From the NCBI RefSeq assembly GCF_008692605.1, contig NZ_LFCT01000020.1:50185-114184 (forward strand): a DNA stretch of 64,000 nucleotides, read 5' to 3'. Each line of letters starts with the position of its first letter. The stretch's first letter is position 1. This document shows positions 1 to 9,004 of the stretch, one piece after another. The notes under the pieces were generated by a model. The model made no database searches. It saw only the letters and a program-made list of their open reading frames with translations, and was not told the DNA's origin. The position numbers were made by a program, and so were the translations under genes. Origin of the DNA: Sphingobium estronivorans (GTDB taxonomy: Bacteria; Pseudomonadota; Alphaproteobacteria; Sphingomonadales; Sphingomonadaceae).

Positions 1-456
1 CAACTGAACGGTCTGGGCCATGCCCTTCGACAATTGGCGGATCGGCTTTTCCGCCGATGCGCCCATGCCATAATCCTCCAGCATGGCGCGGGCCCGCTGG
101 CGCCCGGTCTTGAGCGGCAGGCCGCGCAGCGCACCCATGAAGGCGACGGCTTCGAACGCCTTCATCGAGGGGTAGAGGCCGCGTTCTTCCGGCAGATACC
201 CGACATTGCGGGCCTGACGCAGCGGGGCGGGATCGCCCAGCAGGCTGCGATGCCCCTCGTCCGGGTCAATGATGCCGAGCAAGGTGCGCAACAGCGTGGT
301 CTTGCCCGCGCCATTGGGACCCAATATGCCATGAATGGATCCGGCAGGGACGGCGATGTCGATGCCATCGACCGCCCTGAAATCGCCGAATGTCTTGACA
401 AGACCATGGCCTTGGACGGCATAGGTCGCTGAGGAAGCCGGAGTGTCACCGATCAT
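1..456 (-). CDS. ABC transporter ATP-binding protein (3' part cut by window edge)
   Basis: ATPase subunit of an ABC exporter, probably ABC-2/NatA-like. The visible N-terminal 152 residues contain a Walker A motif GPNGAGKTT at about residues 46-54, a Q-loop region reading YLPEERGLYPSM, and at the window edge a signature-loop variant LSKGM. The YLPEERGLYPSM string and LSKGM are typical of the NatA-type subfamily that works with a separate ABC-2 permease. Walker B and the C-terminus lie beyond base 1. The start at 456 is chosen because the ATG at 480 would overlap the start codon of the divergent queG. The transported substrate cannot be told from this fragment. Confidence 0.85.
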   Translation of the reverse strand, partial: MIGDTPASSATYAVQGHGLVKTFGDFRAVDGIDIAVPAGSIHGILGPNGAGKTTLLRTLLGIIDPDEGHRSLLGDPAPLRQARNVGYLPEERGLYPSMKAFEAVAFMGALRGLPLKTGRQRARAMLEDYGMGASAEKPIRQLSKGMAQTVQL

Positions 457-478
457 CGGCCTCTGATAGTCGCATCGC

Positions 479-1525
479 ATGCCAACGCAAAACGAAACCT
501 TGGAACAGCGGCTGAAAGCCGAGGCAGCGCGGCTGGGCTTTGCCGCCTGCGCCATTGCGCCTGCCGATGCCGCGCCGCGATCGGCGGAAAGGCTGCGGCA
601 ATGGCTGGACGCCGGGCACCATGGCGAGATGCTGTGGATGGAGGAACGCGCCGGGCAACGCGGGTCGCCGCAAGGGCTGTGGCCCGATGTGCGCAGCGTC
701 ATCATGCTGGGGATGAGCTATGCGCCGGGGCGCGATCCGCTGGCGCTGGCGGAGGTGGGCGAGCGGGGCCGGATCTCGGTCTATGCGCAGGGGCGCGATT
801 ATCATGATGTCGTGAAGAAGGGGTTGAAGGCCCTTGCCCGCTGGCTGGTCGAGCAGCAGTCGAGCGCGCTCAAGGTCTTTGTCGATACCGCGCCGGTGAT
901 GGAAAAGCCCTTGGCGGAGGCGGCGGGGCTGGGCTGGCAGGGGAAGCACAGCAACCTTGTCAGCAGGACGCATGGCAGCTGGCTGTTCCTGGGCGCGATC
1001 TACAGCGAGATCGCGCTGACCCCCGACGTGCCGGAGACGGACCATTGCGGCAGTTGCACCGCCTGTCAGGCGGCCTGCCCGACCAATGCCTTCCCCGCGC
1101 CCTATGTGGTCGACGCGCGGCGGTGCATTTCCTACCTCACCATCGAGCATAAGGGACCGATACCGGAGGATTTGCGGGAGGGGATCGGCAACCGCATCTA
1201 TGGCTGCGACGATTGCCTGGCGGTCTGCCCGTGGAACAAGTTCGCGGACAGGGCGGCAGCCAACCGGGCCTTTATCGGGCGGGCGGAACTGGCGGCGCCG
1301 GAATTGGCCGATCTGTTGGCGCTGGACGATGCGGGCTTTCGCGAGATTTTCTCCGGGTCGCCGATCAAGCGGATCGGGCGCAACCGGATGGTGCGCAATG
1401 CAGCCATCGCCGCGGGGAACAGCGGCGATTCGCGGTTGATCGAACGCCTTCAGCCGCTGATCGGGGATGACGATCCGGTGGCGGCGGAAGCGGCAGGATG
1501 GGCTTTGCGGCGGTTGACGCGATAA
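479..1525 (+). CDS. queG: Epoxyqueuosine reductase QueG
   Basis: Reduces epoxyqueuosine to queuosine in the wobble base of GUN-anticodon tRNAs; a cytoplasmic cobalamin- and Fe-S-dependent enzyme. The 348-residue product has two ferredoxin-type clusters: [12 protein letters not shown] (Cys190, 193, 196, 200) and CDDCLAVCP (Cys243, 246, 250), with a further Cys near 216. The conserved catalytic Asp lies in [13 protein letters not shown] (about Asp136). The C-terminal 60 residues look like the short HEAT-like repeat found in the family. The start at 479 gives the family N-terminus ([10 protein letters not shown]) but has no clear Shine-Dalgarno. The divergent ABC gene starts only 22 bases away, so promoter elements must overlap coding sequence. 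Confidence 0.95.
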   Translation: MPTQNETLEQRLKAEAARLGFAACAIAPADAAPRSAERLRQWLDAGHHGEMLWMEERAGQRGSPQGLWPDVRSVIMLGMSYAPGRDPLALAEVGERGRISVYAQGRDYHDVVKKGLKALARWLVEQQSSALKVFVDTAPVMEKPLAEAAGLGWQGKHSNLVSRTHGSWLFLGAIYSEIALTPDVPETDHCGSCTACQAACPTNAFPAPYVVDARRCISYLTIEHKGPIPEDLREGIGNRIYGCDDCLAVCPWNKFADRAAANRAFIGRAELAAPELADLLALDDAGFREIFSGSPIKRIGRNRMVRNAAIAAGNSGDSRLIERLQPLIGDDDPVAAEAAGWALRRLTR

Positions 1526-1537
1526 GGCGGCGCGGGC

Positions 1538-1912
1538 CTATTTCGACTGAAGCGCCGCTGCGCAACTGGCGGCGTCAATGTCCGTCCCCGTCAGCGTGCG
1601 CGCATCGACATGGGTGACGAGCGGCTCCTTCCCCTGCGGCGGCATGTAGAGATAGGCGTCCAGCACGCAGCGGCCATTGGCGAATTGCAGCTTGCGCATG
1701 GCGCTTTCGCGAATGTCGAGCCGGGGCGTGCCAAAGAGGCGCATGAGTTGCTTCGCGTCGGAGCCGATCAGCGGGCCGGACCGGGTGAAGGCGCTGGCCG
1801 GGGGGCCGGCGGGCGGCCGTGCGATCGTGGTCGCGGGCGGCGGCACCACGCCGCCGCACGCGGCGAGCGGGAGGGACAAAGCTGCGGCGAGGGCCAGATG
1901 GGAGCGGGTCAT
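1538..1912 (-). CDS. Small lipoprotein of unknown function
   Basis: Predicted 124-residue lipoprotein. The N-terminus MTRSHLALAAALSLPLAACG is a lipoprotein signal with lipobox LAAC and Cys19 as the lipidated residue. A Pro/Ala-rich linker follows. The C-terminal half (residues about 50-124) contains one Cys pair (NGRCVLDAYLY and ASCAAAL) that could form a disulfide. I do not recognise a named family. The start overlaps the stop of the upstream EI24 gene by 4 nt (ATGA), so the two are probably translationally coupled. Longer in-frame starts lie inside the EI24 gene and would bury the lipobox, so they were not used. Confidence 0.7.
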   Translation of the reverse strand: MTRSHLALAAALSLPLAACGGVVPPPATTIARPPAGPPASAFTRSGPLIGSDAKQLMRLFGTPRLDIRESAMRKLQFANGRCVLDAYLYMPPQGKEPLVTHVDARTLTGTDIDAASCAAALQSK

Positions 1913-2589
1913 GCGGGATTCCTTTGGCGGCCGTGCAGCATATGGACCGCCATAGCCGCGCTCCAGATCGGCGCAAGCAGGTTGAGGACCGGTACCAGGA
2001 AGATCAGCGCCGAAACGAGGCCCATGAGCCACCGGCTGCCACGCGGGATCGGCGGCAGGTCGGGTTGGCGCGGCTCGACCATGTCAGACAGGTCGCGGCC
2101 GAGCAGATAGGCGTTGAGGACAAGGAAAAGCCCGATGGTTCCGATGCCGGTGACCAGCAGCAGGACATAGGCGGGCAACGCGATCAGGTTCCAGCCCAGG
2201 GTTCGCGCCAGGGACCGGAGCGCGAAATGCAGGCTGCGTCCCCAGCCGACCGGACAGGCGCGGGCGGCGGCCTGCGGATAGCTGTCACGTTCCACCGCGA
2301 CGATGATGTCGTCAGCGAACAGGGTCATGATCGCCATGGCGACAGCGCGGAACAGCAGCCAGGCGGCGGCCAGCATGGCGAGGGTGGTGGCGGCAGCCTC
2401 CGCCAGTCCGCTCCAGCCTGCGGTGGCGCCCCAGCCAAAGTGGAGGCGGGCGGCGTGGATGCCGCCCCACAGCGCGGCGGCGAGCAGCGCGAAGGCGAAC
2501 AGGGTCAGCAGCAGCGTCTTGAGCAGCAGGCGAAGCGCCGCGCCGTGGAAGATCGACGGCAAAGCACGGAAGGCGGCCCTGAGGATCAT
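1909..2589 (-). CDS. EI24 domain-containing inner-membrane protein
   Basis: A 226-residue polytopic membrane protein of the EI24/CysZ-like family. Hydrophobic segments lie at roughly residues 20-45, 62-95, 130-165 and 182-215. The segment around LFLVLNAYLLGRDLSDMV with a following Arg/Pro-rich stretch is typical of EI24 proteins in alphaproteobacteria. CysZ relatives carry sulfate, but there is no cys context here, so the substrate is unknown. It forms a two-gene unit with the downstream lipoprotein (4-nt overlap). The adenosine kinase gene is divergent with about 110 bases between starts. Confidence 0.8.
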   Translation of the reverse strand: MILRAAFRALPSIFHGAALRLLLKTLLLTLFAFALLAAALWGGIHAARLHFGWGATAGWSGLAEAAATTLAMLAAAWLLFRAVAMAIMTLFADDIIVAVERDSYPQAAARACPVGWGRSLHFALRSLARTLGWNLIALPAYVLLLVTGIGTIGLFLVLNAYLLGRDLSDMVEPRQPDLPPIPRGSRWLMGLVSALIFLVPVLNLLAPIWSAAMAVHMLHGRQRNPA

Positions 2590-2701
2590 GACGCTGCTAT
2601 TCCGCGCCGTTCGCCGCCCGTCAATCCGTGCGTTGCACGGCGCCCCAAGGATCGGTAGAGACGGCAGGATTTTTCCCGTTTTTCATCATGAAGGATTTTG
2701 C

Positions 2702-3703
2702 GTGACCGCTGCTGCCCCCACGCTTGATGTTGTCGCCATCGGCAACGCCATTGTCGACGTGCTCGCCCGGAGCGACGACGCGTTTCTGGCCGAACATGCG
2801 CTGACCAAGGGCGGCATGCAGCTGATCGACGCGGACACCGCCGAGAGCCTGTATGCCGACATGGGCGCGGCCAAGGAAATCAGCGGCGGATCGGCGGCGA
2901 ACACGCTGGCCGGGCTGGCGGCGCTGGGCAAGAAATGCGGCTTCATCGGCCAGGTCAATGACGACCAGCTGGGCGCGGTGTTCGCGCATGACGTGCGGGC
3001 GCTGGGCATCCGTTACGACACGCCGACGATGCAGGGCGACGTGCCGACGGCGCGCTGCCTGATCTTCGTCACGCCCGATGCGCAGCGGACGATGAACACC
3101 TTTCTGGGTGCGTCGCAGTTCCTGCCCGAAGCGGCGCTGGACCTGGACCTGATCCGGTCGGCTTCGATCCTCTATCTGGAGGGGTATCTCTGGGACCCGG
3201 AACAGCCGCGCGCGGCGATGCGGGCCGCCATCGACGCGGCGCGGGGCGCCGGGCGCAAGGTTGCCTTCACCCTGTCCGACAATTTCGTGATCGACCGGCA
3301 TCGGGCGGACTTCATCGACCTGATCGACCAGGGGCTGATCGACATCCTCTTTTCCAACGAGGGCGAGATCCAGTCGCTGGCGCAAATTGACGATTTCGAG
3401 AAGGCAGTCGCCGCCGTCGCCGGGCGCGTGCCGGTGCTGGTGTCGACGCGGAGCGAGAAGGGCGCGATCGCGGTGGTCGACGGGGTGCGCTATGAGGCGC
3501 TCGCGGCTTCGGTCGACCAGATCGTCGACACCACCGGCGCGGGCGACCTGTTCGCGGCGGGCTTCCTGGCGGCGCATCTCGATGGGCTGGAAGTCGAGAA
3601 GTGCCTGAAGCTGGGCGCGGCGGCGGCGGCCGAGGTGATCTCCCACTGGGGTGCGCGGCCGGAAGAGGATTTGCAGGCGATCCGGGCGAAGACGCTGGGA
3701 TAA
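2702..3703 (+). CDS. Adenosine kinase, PfkB family
   Basis: PfkB-family sugar kinase of the adenosine kinase type, phosphorylating adenosine to AMP in purine salvage. The product is 333 residues. Near the N-terminus is GNAIVDVLA, then the ribose-binding region SGGSAANTLAG, and the C-terminal PfkB signature DTTGAGDLFAAGFL at about 276-289, with Asp282 the expected catalytic base. The GTG start is chosen because AAGGA stands 6 bases upstream and the family N-terminus begins there. An ATG at 2688 is out of frame and stops at once. It is monocistronic, followed by a strong terminator. Confidence 0.88.
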   Translation: MTAAAPTLDVVAIGNAIVDVLARSDDAFLAEHALTKGGMQLIDADTAESLYADMGAAKEISGGSAANTLAGLAALGKKCGFIGQVNDDQLGAVFAHDVRALGIRYDTPTMQGDVPTARCLIFVTPDAQRTMNTFLGASQFLPEAALDLDLIRSASILYLEGYLWDPEQPRAAMRAAIDAARGAGRKVAFTLSDNFVIDRHRADFIDLIDQGLIDILFSNEGEIQSLAQIDDFEKAVAAVAGRVPVLVSTRSEKGAIAVVDGVRYEALAASVDQIVDTTGAGDLFAAGFLAAHLDGLEVEKCLKLGAAAAAEVISHWGARPEEDLQAIRAKTLG

Positions 3704-3710
3704 GGGCAAG

Positions 3711-3736
3711 AGGCCGGGCGAAAGTCCGGCCTTTTT
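3711..3736 (+). terminator. Rho-independent terminator after adenosine kinase
   Basis: A perfect 7-bp stem AGGCCGG (3711-3717) and CCGGCCT (3726-3732) encloses an 8-nt loop and is followed by TTTTTCTT. It lies 8 bases past the adenosine kinase stop. The flippase on the other strand ends at 3759, so this also separates two convergent genes. Confidence 0.85.
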
Positions 3737-3758
3737 CTTGGGATCGACGCGCCGGTCG

Positions 3759-5282
3759 TCAGGCCTGTTTCTGCTTGCGGAACAGCGCCCGGTCGTCCGG
3801 ACCGAAGCCCCAGCGCCAGATGACGAGACCATAGACGCCAAGGATCGTGAAGACACCGAAGACCAGCTCGACCCATTCGAGGCTGGGTGGCAGCGCGACA
3901 AAGGCCGCGCCGACGATGCAGGCCGCGCCGCAGGCGCCGAGCAGCGGCCAGCGCCAGGCGTTGATCGGCGCGCCGAGCAGACGGGAGAGCAGGCGCGCCT
4001 TGACGAAGGCGCTGGCGCCCAGCGCGATGGTGAGCGCCAGCGCGGGCGCGGCGGCGAGGGCCATGGGTTGGAAGCCCAGACGGCGGGCCAGGAAGATCAG
4101 CGCGAAGCTGAGCGTGGCCTGAAGGGCGATCATCAGCAGCGAGATCATCAGGTTGCGGTGGCGGGCGATATAGACCAGCGCGGATTCGCTGACGACGGCG
4201 GTGGCGGCGACGACTTCGGCCAGCAGCAGGAAGGCGAGCGCGCCTGTACCGCCGACGAAATGCGGGCCGACCAGGCCCATGACGGCCTCTCCGGGAATGC
4301 CGAGGGCGAGCGCGATGCCCGCTTGCGCGGCGATGATCCAGAAGCCGACCTGGCTTACCTGACGGGCGATGGCGGTCAGATTGCCCTCCGCCAGATTGCG
4401 GGTGATGACCGGACCGAGAATGGGGTCGAAGCTGGTTTTCAGCTTCTGCGGCAGGGAGGCGACCTGCTGCGCGACATAATAGATGCCAACCACCGCCGGG
4501 CTGACGAAGAGGCCAAGGATCGCCATGTCGAGCCGGCGCGAGCCCCATTCGACGCCGTCCGCTGCCGCCAGCGGCAGGTTGCGGCGAGCCAACCGCCAAA
4601 GCCGGCCGAAATCGGGGCGCCAGCCATAAGGGATGCCATAATGGCGGGTCATCGGAATGATCGAGGCGACCAGCGCAGCAACCATCGAGACGACATAGGA
4701 GAGGATCAGGCCGTCGCGGGTCGAATAGAAGGCAAAGGCAAAGGCGCCGATGCTGATCGCCCATGGCTCTATGATCGATCGTGCGCGGACGGTCGCGCCG
4801 ATGTCGAAGCGGTAGGCGCAGGCGGCCAGCGCCACATCGGACCCGGCGACCGCGATCACGATCAGCGCGAGCAGGCGATCCAGGCCGTTAATGCCGCTGT
4901 TCGGGAACATCGCCTGCGGGAAGGCGACCAGTAGCGCGCTGCCGATGAGGGAGGCGATCAGCGTGACCACCATCGCGTCGGTCACGACATGGCTGTGCGG
5001 ACGTTCGGTCTGGGCGAGCGCCCCGGCGAGGCCGCGTTTCAGGCCGAGGGTGGCGAGCTGGGCGATGAATTCCACCACCAGCACCGCATAGGCGAAACGG
5101 CCGAGCGCATCGGCGCCGTACCAGCGACCGGCGATGAACAGGAAGGGCAGGCGCGCGGCAAGGCGGAGCAGGAAGCCGAACACATTGGTCCGTCCACCCT
5201 TGGCAAGCGCCGCAATATCATCCTGCTGCGCGGGAGAGGCCCCTTCAACCGGCAACGAATTAAGATCCCCCTGTGGCATCAA
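3759..5282 (-). CDS. Polysaccharide/lipid-linked oligosaccharide flippase (MVF/Wzx-like)
   Basis: A 507-residue membrane protein with about 12-14 hydrophobic helices spread along its length, of the oligosaccharide flippase (MATE/MVF-like) type. The N-terminal TNVFGFLLRLAARLPFLFIAGRWYG and the LGRFAYAVLV segment fit this superfamily, in which a lipid-linked glycan or similar amphiphile is moved across the inner membrane. No glycosyltransferase neighbours are present, so the cargo is unknown. Transcription is away from gpsA/tsaD on the same strand, with about 60 bases between the gpsA stop and this start. Confidence 0.78.
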   Translation of the reverse strand: MMPQGDLNSLPVEGASPAQQDDIAALAKGGRTNVFGFLLRLAARLPFLFIAGRWYGADALGRFAYAVLVVEFIAQLATLGLKRGLAGALAQTERPHSHVVTDAMVVTLIASLIGSALLVAFPQAMFPNSGINGLDRLLALIVIAVAGSDVALAACAYRFDIGATVRARSIIEPWAISIGAFAFAFYSTRDGLILSYVVSMVAALVASIIPMTRHYGIPYGWRPDFGRLWRLARRNLPLAAADGVEWGSRRLDMAILGLFVSPAVVGIYYVAQQVASLPQKLKTSFDPILGPVITRNLAEGNLTAIARQVSQVGFWIIAAQAGIALALGIPGEAVMGLVGPHFVGGTGALAFLLLAEVVAATAVVSESALVYIARHRNLMISLLMIALQATLSFALIFLARRLGFQPMALAAAPALALTIALGASAFVKARLLSRLLGAPINAWRWPLLGACGAACIVGAAFVALPPSLEWVELVFGVFTILGVYGLVIWRWGFGPDDRALFRKQKQA

Positions 5283-5342
5283 TGCTGTGGCGTCATTTTT
5301 ACGGAGCCGGACTGTAGCAATATCTGGAAAGAGCGCGAGTTT

Positions 5343-6314
5343 TTATTCGGCGCGCAGCGGTCGGGCGAGCAGCGCGTCGATGACATCCGCCAGGGGCGCA
5401 GCGTCCTCGAGCAGGGCGCAGACGGCTTCGACCACCGGCATTTCGACCTTGGCGGCGCGGGCGGCTTCGCGCAGGACGGGGGCGGTAAAGGCCCCTTCCG
5501 CTACGGTTCGGCGGTTGGCGAGGAGGGCCTTGGCCGATTGGCCTTCGCCCAGCCCCTTGCCCAGCGAGAAGTTGCGGCTGTTGGTCGAGGAGCAGGTGAG
5601 GACGAGATCGCCCAGGCCCGAAAGCCCGCCAAGGGTTTCGGCGCGGGCGCCTCTTGCCAGGCCGAAGCGGGTCATTTCGGCGAAGCCCCGGCTGATGAGC
5701 GAGGCGCGGGCATTGAGGCCCAGGCCCGCGCCATCCGCAACGCCGCAGGCGATGGCGAGGACGTTTTTCACCGCGCCGCCAATCTCCGCACCGACCACAT
5801 CGTCGGAAAGATAGGGGCGGAAGGCCGGGCGCGCGATGCGGGCGGCGATCTTCGCGGCGAGATCGGCATCGGCGCAGGCGAGCGTGATGGCAGTGGGGAG
5901 GCCCTTGGCCACCTCATGGGCGAAGGTCGGGCCGGAGAGGACGGCGATGGGGGAATGCGGCTGCGCCTGCGCCGCGACCTCGGACATGAGCAGGCTAGTG
6001 CCCGCTTCAATGCCCTTGGAGCAGAGGATGAGCGGGGTGCCTGCCGGGGCCTGCGAGACGACAGAACGGAGATGCTGGGCGGGGCTGACGATCAGCAGCA
6101 GGTCGCGGTCGGCCATGGCGGCCATCGCGCCCGTGGCTTCGATCGAGCCGCTCAAGGGGATATTGGGGAGGTACAGGGGATTTTGACGGTCCGTATTGAC
6201 CGCCTCCACCACGTCGGGTTCCAGCGCCCAGAGGCGGACATGCTGGCCGCCCGCCGCGAGGGTTTGCGCCAGCGCGGTACCCCATGCCCCCGCTCCGATC
6301 ACGCCAGCCTTCAT
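5343..6314 (-). CDS. gpsA: Glycerol-3-phosphate dehydrogenase [NAD(P)+]
   Basis: Makes sn-glycerol 3-phosphate from dihydroxyacetone phosphate for phospholipid synthesis. The 323-residue product has the Rossmann motif [10 protein letters not shown] at 7-16, SKGIE, the substrate-site strings [13 protein letters not shown] and [13 protein letters not shown] (the Lys is the expected catalytic residue), and the C-terminal [12 protein letters not shown]. The ATG at 6314 overlaps the tsaD stop by 4 nt, so the pair tsaD-gpsA is a coupled operon. Length is normal for GpsA. Confidence 0.95.
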   Translation of the reverse strand: MKAGVIGAGAWGTALAQTLAAGGQHVRLWALEPDVVEAVNTDRQNPLYLPNIPLSGSIEATGAMAAMADRDLLLIVSPAQHLRSVVSQAPAGTPLILCSKGIEAGTSLLMSEVAAQAQPHSPIAVLSGPTFAHEVAKGLPTAITLACADADLAAKIAARIARPAFRPYLSDDVVGAEIGGAVKNVLAIACGVADGAGLGLNARASLISRGFAEMTRFGLARGARAETLGGLSGLGDLVLTCSSTNSRNFSLGKGLGEGQSAKALLANRRTVAEGAFTAPVLREAARAAKVEMPVVEAVCALLEDAAPLADVIDALLARPLRAE

Positions 6315-7345
6315 GCTTTCACTCCTGCTCCACGCGCCTTTTCCGCGCTCGGGTCGAGCGGCCAGCGCGGGCGGGCCGGTACAGTCAAATCGTCGATCAG
6401 ACCCGCCGCATAGCGCTCCGCGCCTGCCCAGGCGATCATCGCCGCATTGTCCGTGCACAGCCACAGCGGCGGAGCGACGAAGGGCAGGTCGTGCCGGGCA
6501 GCCAACGCTTCGAGCGCGGCGCGGATCGACTGGTTGGCGGCGACGCCCCCCGCGCCGACCAGGGCGGTGATGTCGGTGAGGTGGGACAGTTGCCGCTCTG
6601 TGCGATCGATCAGGCAGTCGATCACCGCTTGCTGGAAGCTGGCGGCGATGTCCTCGGTCGAATATTGGCCGGATTGGGCCGCACGCATGACGGCGCTTTT
6701 CAGACCCGCGAAGGAGAAATGCGGTTCCGCCGTGCCGACCAGCGGGCGCGGCAGGGGGACAGCCTTGGGATTGCCCTGCGCCGCGGCCTTTTCGACCGCC
6801 GGACCGCCGGGATAGCCGAGACCGAGCAGCTTGGCCGTCTTGTCGAAGGCTTCGCCGCTGGCATCGTCGATGGTGGTGGCGAGGCGGGCATAGTCGCCGG
6901 GGCCGCGCACATGAAGAAGCTGGCAATGACCGCCCGACACCAGCAGCAGCAGATAGGGGAATTTGAGACTGGGGTCTGCAAGGCGCGGCGAGAGGGCATG
7001 CCCTTCGAGATGGTTGACCGCGATCAGGGGCTTGTTCGCCGCATGGGCCAGCGCCTTGCCGGTGACAAGGCCGACCATCACCCCGCCGATCAGGCCGGGA
7101 CCGGCAGTGGCGGCGATCACGTCGACGTCGCTAAGGGTCAGGTCCGCGTCCCTGAGCGCTGCCGCGATCAGGGGGGCAAGCGCCTCCACATGGGCGCGGG
7201 CGGCGATTTCGGGGACGACGCCGCCATAGGGGCGGTGCGCCTCCTCCTGCGTGGCGAGGCGATGGGCCAATATCCGACCCTCCGCCGTCACCAGCGCCGC
7301 CGCGGTTTCGTCGCAGCTTGATTCCAGGCCGAGGATGATCGTCAT
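6311..7345 (-). CDS. tsaD: tRNA N6-adenosine threonylcarbamoyltransferase TsaD
   Basis: Catalyses the last step of t6A37 formation in ANN-decoding tRNAs, with TsaB/TsaE partners encoded elsewhere. The N-terminus reads [15 protein letters not shown], the metal-ligand strings RAHVEAL and NHLEGHALS are present, and [10 protein letters not shown] and [10 protein letters not shown] are the ATP-site motifs of this ASKHA family. The start at 7345 has GGAAG 6 bases upstream. An ATG 12 bases further out would place that SD inside the gene. The hemC gene is divergent, with about 45 bases between starts. Confidence 0.95.
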   Translation of the reverse strand: MTIILGLESSCDETAAALVTAEGRILAHRLATQEEAHRPYGGVVPEIAARAHVEALAPLIAAALRDADLTLSDVDVIAATAGPGLIGGVMVGLVTGKALAHAANKPLIAVNHLEGHALSPRLADPSLKFPYLLLLVSGGHCQLLHVRGPGDYARLATTIDDASGEAFDKTAKLLGLGYPGGPAVEKAAAQGNPKAVPLPRPLVGTAEPHFSFAGLKSAVMRAAQSGQYSTEDIAASFQQAVIDCLIDRTERQLSHLTDITALVGAGGVAANQSIRAALEALAARHDLPFVAPPLWLCTDNAAMIAWAGAERYAAGLIDDLTVPARPRWPLDPSAEKARGAGVKA

Positions 7346-7390
7346 TGCTGCTTCCATCTAATGTCCGCGACCATTAGAGCAAGCGGGATC

Positions 7391-8329
7391 ATGCAAAAGC
7401 CTTCCCGTCCCCCCCACACTCCTTTGCGCCTTGGCACCCGTGCTTCCCCTCTCGCGCTGGCGCAGGCGCATATGACGATGGCGGCGCTGCGCGCCCGCCA
7501 TGGCTGGGACGAAAGCGCCATCGAGATCGTCACCGTGCAGACCAGCGGGGACCGGATACAGGACCGGGCGCTGGCCGAGATCGGCGGCAAGGCGCTGTGG
7601 ACCAAGGAGCTGGACCGGGCGTTGCTGGCCGGCGAGATCGATTTCGCGGTCCATTCGTCCAAGGATGTGGAGACGATCCGTCCGGCCGAAATCCGGATCG
7701 CCGCCATGCTGCCGCGCGCCGACGTGCGGGATCGGCTGGTTGGCGCGGCGAGTTTCGAAGCTCTCCCGGAAAATCCGGTGATAGGGACCAGTTCGCCCCG
7801 GCGCGCCGCACAAGTGAAGCGCGTGCGTCCGGATGCCGAGACCGTGCTGTTTCGCGGCAATGTCGCGACGCGGCTGGCGAAGCTGGCGGCGGGAGAGGTT
7901 CACGCGACGCTGCTCGCGGCGGCGGGGCTGGACCGGCTGGGTCAGGGAGATGTGGGCGTCGCCATTCCGGTCGAGATCATGCTGCCCGCTCCGTCGCAGG
8001 GCGCGGTGGGCATCGAAACGTTGAGCGGCAATGCCGCGATGCTGGAATTGCTGGCGTCGATCAACGACGCAGACACATATGATTGCGTCCTGGCGGAGCG
8101 GGCCGTGCTGGTCGGGCTGGGCGGGACCTGCCATTCGCCCATCGCTGCGCTGGCGCGGCTGGAGGATGGGCAGATTTTTCTGCGTGCCGAGATCATCAGT
8201 CCTGACGGGCAGGAAACGGTCGGGGATGCGTTGCGGATCGCGCGGGGTGATGTTGCCGCCGCCGAGGCCATGGGACGCGGCCTGCTGGAGCGGGCAAGCC
8301 CGGCGCTACGCATACTGTTCGAGGCGTGA
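7391..8329 (+). CDS. hemC: Porphobilinogen deaminase
   Basis: Polymerises four porphobilinogens to hydroxymethylbilane in tetrapyrrole synthesis. The product is 312 residues with LRLGTRASPLALAQA at the N-terminus, the conserved KELDRALL and VHSSKDVET segments, and GLGGTCHSPIAA, in which Cys247 is the expected attachment site of the dipyrromethane cofactor. The ATG at 7391 is preceded by GCGGGA. An upstream ATG at 7361 lacks a ribosome site and adds a non-conserved leader. The gene overlaps hemD by 4 nt (GTGA). Confidence 0.95.
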   Translation: MQKPSRPPHTPLRLGTRASPLALAQAHMTMAALRARHGWDESAIEIVTVQTSGDRIQDRALAEIGGKALWTKELDRALLAGEIDFAVHSSKDVETIRPAEIRIAAMLPRADVRDRLVGAASFEALPENPVIGTSSPRRAAQVKRVRPDAETVLFRGNVATRLAKLAAGEVHATLLAAAGLDRLGQGDVGVAIPVEIMLPAPSQGAVGIETLSGNAAMLELLASINDADTYDCVLAERAVLVGLGGTCHSPIAALARLEDGQIFLRAEIISPDGQETVGDALRIARGDVAAAEAMGRGLLERASPALRILFEA

Positions 8330-8994
8330 GGCCGCTTGTCATCCTGCGGCCCGAGCCGGGCGCGGGCAAGACGGCGGACCGGGCGACGCGACTGGGGCTG
8401 GAGGCGCAAATCATCCCGCTGTTCGCGCCGCAAGCGCTGCATTGGGAAGCCCCTGCCCCTGACCGATACGACGCGCTGCTGCTGACCAGCGCCCATGCCG
8501 CGCGGCTGGCCGGGGAGCGACTGGCCGATTATCGGGGCCTGCCCGCTTATGCCGTCGGGCGGGCCACCGCAAAGGCCATGCGGGAGGCCGGCTTCGCGCA
8601 GGTCGTGGCTGGGGACAGCGACGGGACGGCAATTGCCCGGCGGATAGCGGCGGACGGACATGGCACCGTGCTGCATCTTGGCGGGCGAACGGTTGCGTCG
8701 ATCGATGCAGGGCCGCTGCGGATCGAGCGGATCGCCGTTTATGAGATGGTGCGCGCCGCCGATAACGGGTTGGCGGAACGACTGGAGGCAGGCAGCGTCC
8801 TGTTGATACACTCGCCCCGCGCCGGGGAAGTGCTGGCGCAGCTTGTGGGTCTGGAGCAGCGCGCAAGTCTGCATCTGATCGCAATCAGTCCCACCGCGCT
8901 GGCCGCCTGCGGCCCCGGCTGGGCCAGCGCCCAGGCGCCCGACAAGCCCGACGATGAGAGGATGCTGGCTCTTGCCGTCCGATTATGCGAATGA
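8326..8994 (+). CDS. hemD: Uroporphyrinogen-III synthase
   Basis: Closes and inverts ring D of hydroxymethylbilane to give uroporphyrinogen III. HemD sequences are poorly conserved. The call rests on the size (222 residues), the two-domain alpha/beta pattern with ILRPEPGAGKTADRATRLGL at the start, LLLTSAHAARL, YAVGRATAKAMREAGF and LLIHSPRAGEVLAQL, and on the position directly after hemC. The GTG start overlaps the hemC stop as GTGA, so the two are translationally coupled. Confidence 0.9.
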   Translation: MRPLVILRPEPGAGKTADRATRLGLEAQIIPLFAPQALHWEAPAPDRYDALLLTSAHAARLAGERLADYRGLPAYAVGRATAKAMREAGFAQVVAGDSDGTAIARRIAADGHGTVLHLGGRTVASIDAGPLRIERIAVYEMVRAADNGLAERLEAGSVLLIHSPRAGEVLAQLVGLEQRASLHLIAISPTALAACGPGWASAQAPDKPDDERMLALAVRLCE

Positions 8995-9004
8995 GTCGCC
9001 CACG

